Assembly (NCBI GenBank): GCA_023459755.1
Contig: JAEWSS010000317.1
Span: forward strand, 1-5,649
Reading direction: 5' to 3'
From: Verrucomicrobiota bacterium
GTDB taxonomy: Bacteria; Verrucomicrobiota; Lentisphaeria; Victivallales; Victivallaceae
Length of the DNA: 5,649 bases
The notes beneath the pieces are model-generated. The model ran no database searches and was not told the DNA's origin. It worked only from the letters and a program-made list of their open reading frames with translations. Below are positions 5,330 through 5,649 of the stretch, in pieces. The position numbers and the translations under genes are program-made. How positions within the stretch are numbered: the stretch's first letter is position 1; each line of letters opens with the position of its first letter.

Positions 5330-5649
5330 ATGTTTACCGGACTTATACAGCAAACCGGAATATTGACCGGATGCGGCGGCGGTCGGCTCACGCTGAAGAC
5401 CGCACCGCCTTTCGCCGACCCCGAAGCCGGCGAAAGCGTGGCGGTCAACGGAGCCTGTCTTACGCTGGAAAAATGGACGGCCGACGGAAAAATGACCTTT
5501 CATGTGCTGGATGAAACCGTCAAACGCACCAATTTGGGTAAACTTGCAGTCGGCAGCGTTCTTAATCTGGAGCGGGCGATGCGCAGCGGCGAACGCTTCG
5601 GCGGCCACATTGTCTCCGGACATGTTGACGCCACCGGCAGACTGCTCGA
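5330..5649 (+). CDS. ribE: RibE, riboflavin synthase alpha chain, 5' part
   Basis: Riboflavin synthase dismutates two molecules of 6,7-dimethyl-8-ribityllumazine, the RibH product, into riboflavin and the pyrimidine that RibH reuses. The window holds the first 106 codons, which cover the first of two tandem lumazine-binding barrels and the start of the second. The start MFTGLIQQTG (1-10) is the family's conserved N-terminus, which fixes the ATG. AVNGACLTLE (38-47), ETVKRTNLG (62-70), NLERAMRSGERFGGH (79-93) and IVSGHVDATG (94-103) follow the family pattern closely. The start codon is one base past the ribD stop (TAAAATG), with GGTGA (5316-5320) nine bases upstream as a modest ribosome site. 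The gene runs off the window end and should be about 200 residues in full. It is called ribC or ribE depending on the species. Confidence 0.95.
   Translation, partial: MFTGLIQQTGILTGCGGGRLTLKTAPPFADPEAGESVAVNGACLTLEKWTADGKMTFHVLDETVKRTNLGKLAVGSVLNLERAMRSGERFGGHIVSGHVDATGRLL

Noticed and set aside
4708..5448. 246-codon minus-strand open frame opposite ribD and the start of ribE
   Set aside because: It overlaps two conserved genes in antisense, has low-complexity composition and spans their junction; no domain is visible.

Overview
This window carries most of a riboflavin (vitamin B2) biosynthesis operon from a GC-rich bacterium (roughly 60% GC by eye). All genes are on the plus strand and tightly packed. 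The domain types (bifunctional RibBA, RibH, RibD, alpha-type riboflavin synthase) show a bacterium, but the phylum is not certain. The gene order ribBA-ribH-nusB-ftsY-ribD-ribE and the protein style suggest the PVC group, perhaps Lentisphaerae/Victivallales. That is an impression from memory, not a search result.

Layout: (1) 1-267 is the 3' end of dprA, coding for the C-terminal winged-helix domain of the DNA-uptake/recombination mediator. (2) 268-382 is the only real intergenic gap. It holds a good extended -10 promoter candidate and a stem-loop near the predicted 5' end of the transcript. (3) 383-1156 encodes a polytopic membrane protein with the overall pattern of CobS (cobalamin-5'-phosphate synthase) but without its catalytic aspartates. 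(4) 1172-5649 holds ribBA, ribH, nusB, ftsY, ribD and the start of ribE, with gaps of at most 15 nt or short overlaps. No internal terminator was found.

How the genes work together: RibBA catalyses the first step of both branches (GTP to the diaminopyrimidine, and ribulose 5-phosphate to dihydroxybutanone phosphate). RibD deaminates and reduces the pyrimidine. RibH joins the two branches into 6,7-dimethyl-8-ribityllumazine. RibE converts lumazine to riboflavin. All riboflavin-specific enzymes are therefore in one transcription unit; the intervening dephosphorylation is done by a general phosphatase elsewhere. NusB (antitermination/rRNA transcription) and FtsY (SRP receptor) are embedded in the same unit, tying vitamin synthesis to growth-related genes.

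The most unusual points are the apparently catalytically dead CobS-like protein at the head of the operon and a RibD reductase domain about 30 residues shorter than usual between its substrate-binding loop and its EGG motif. No CRISPR array, mobile element, tRNA or rRNA was seen.
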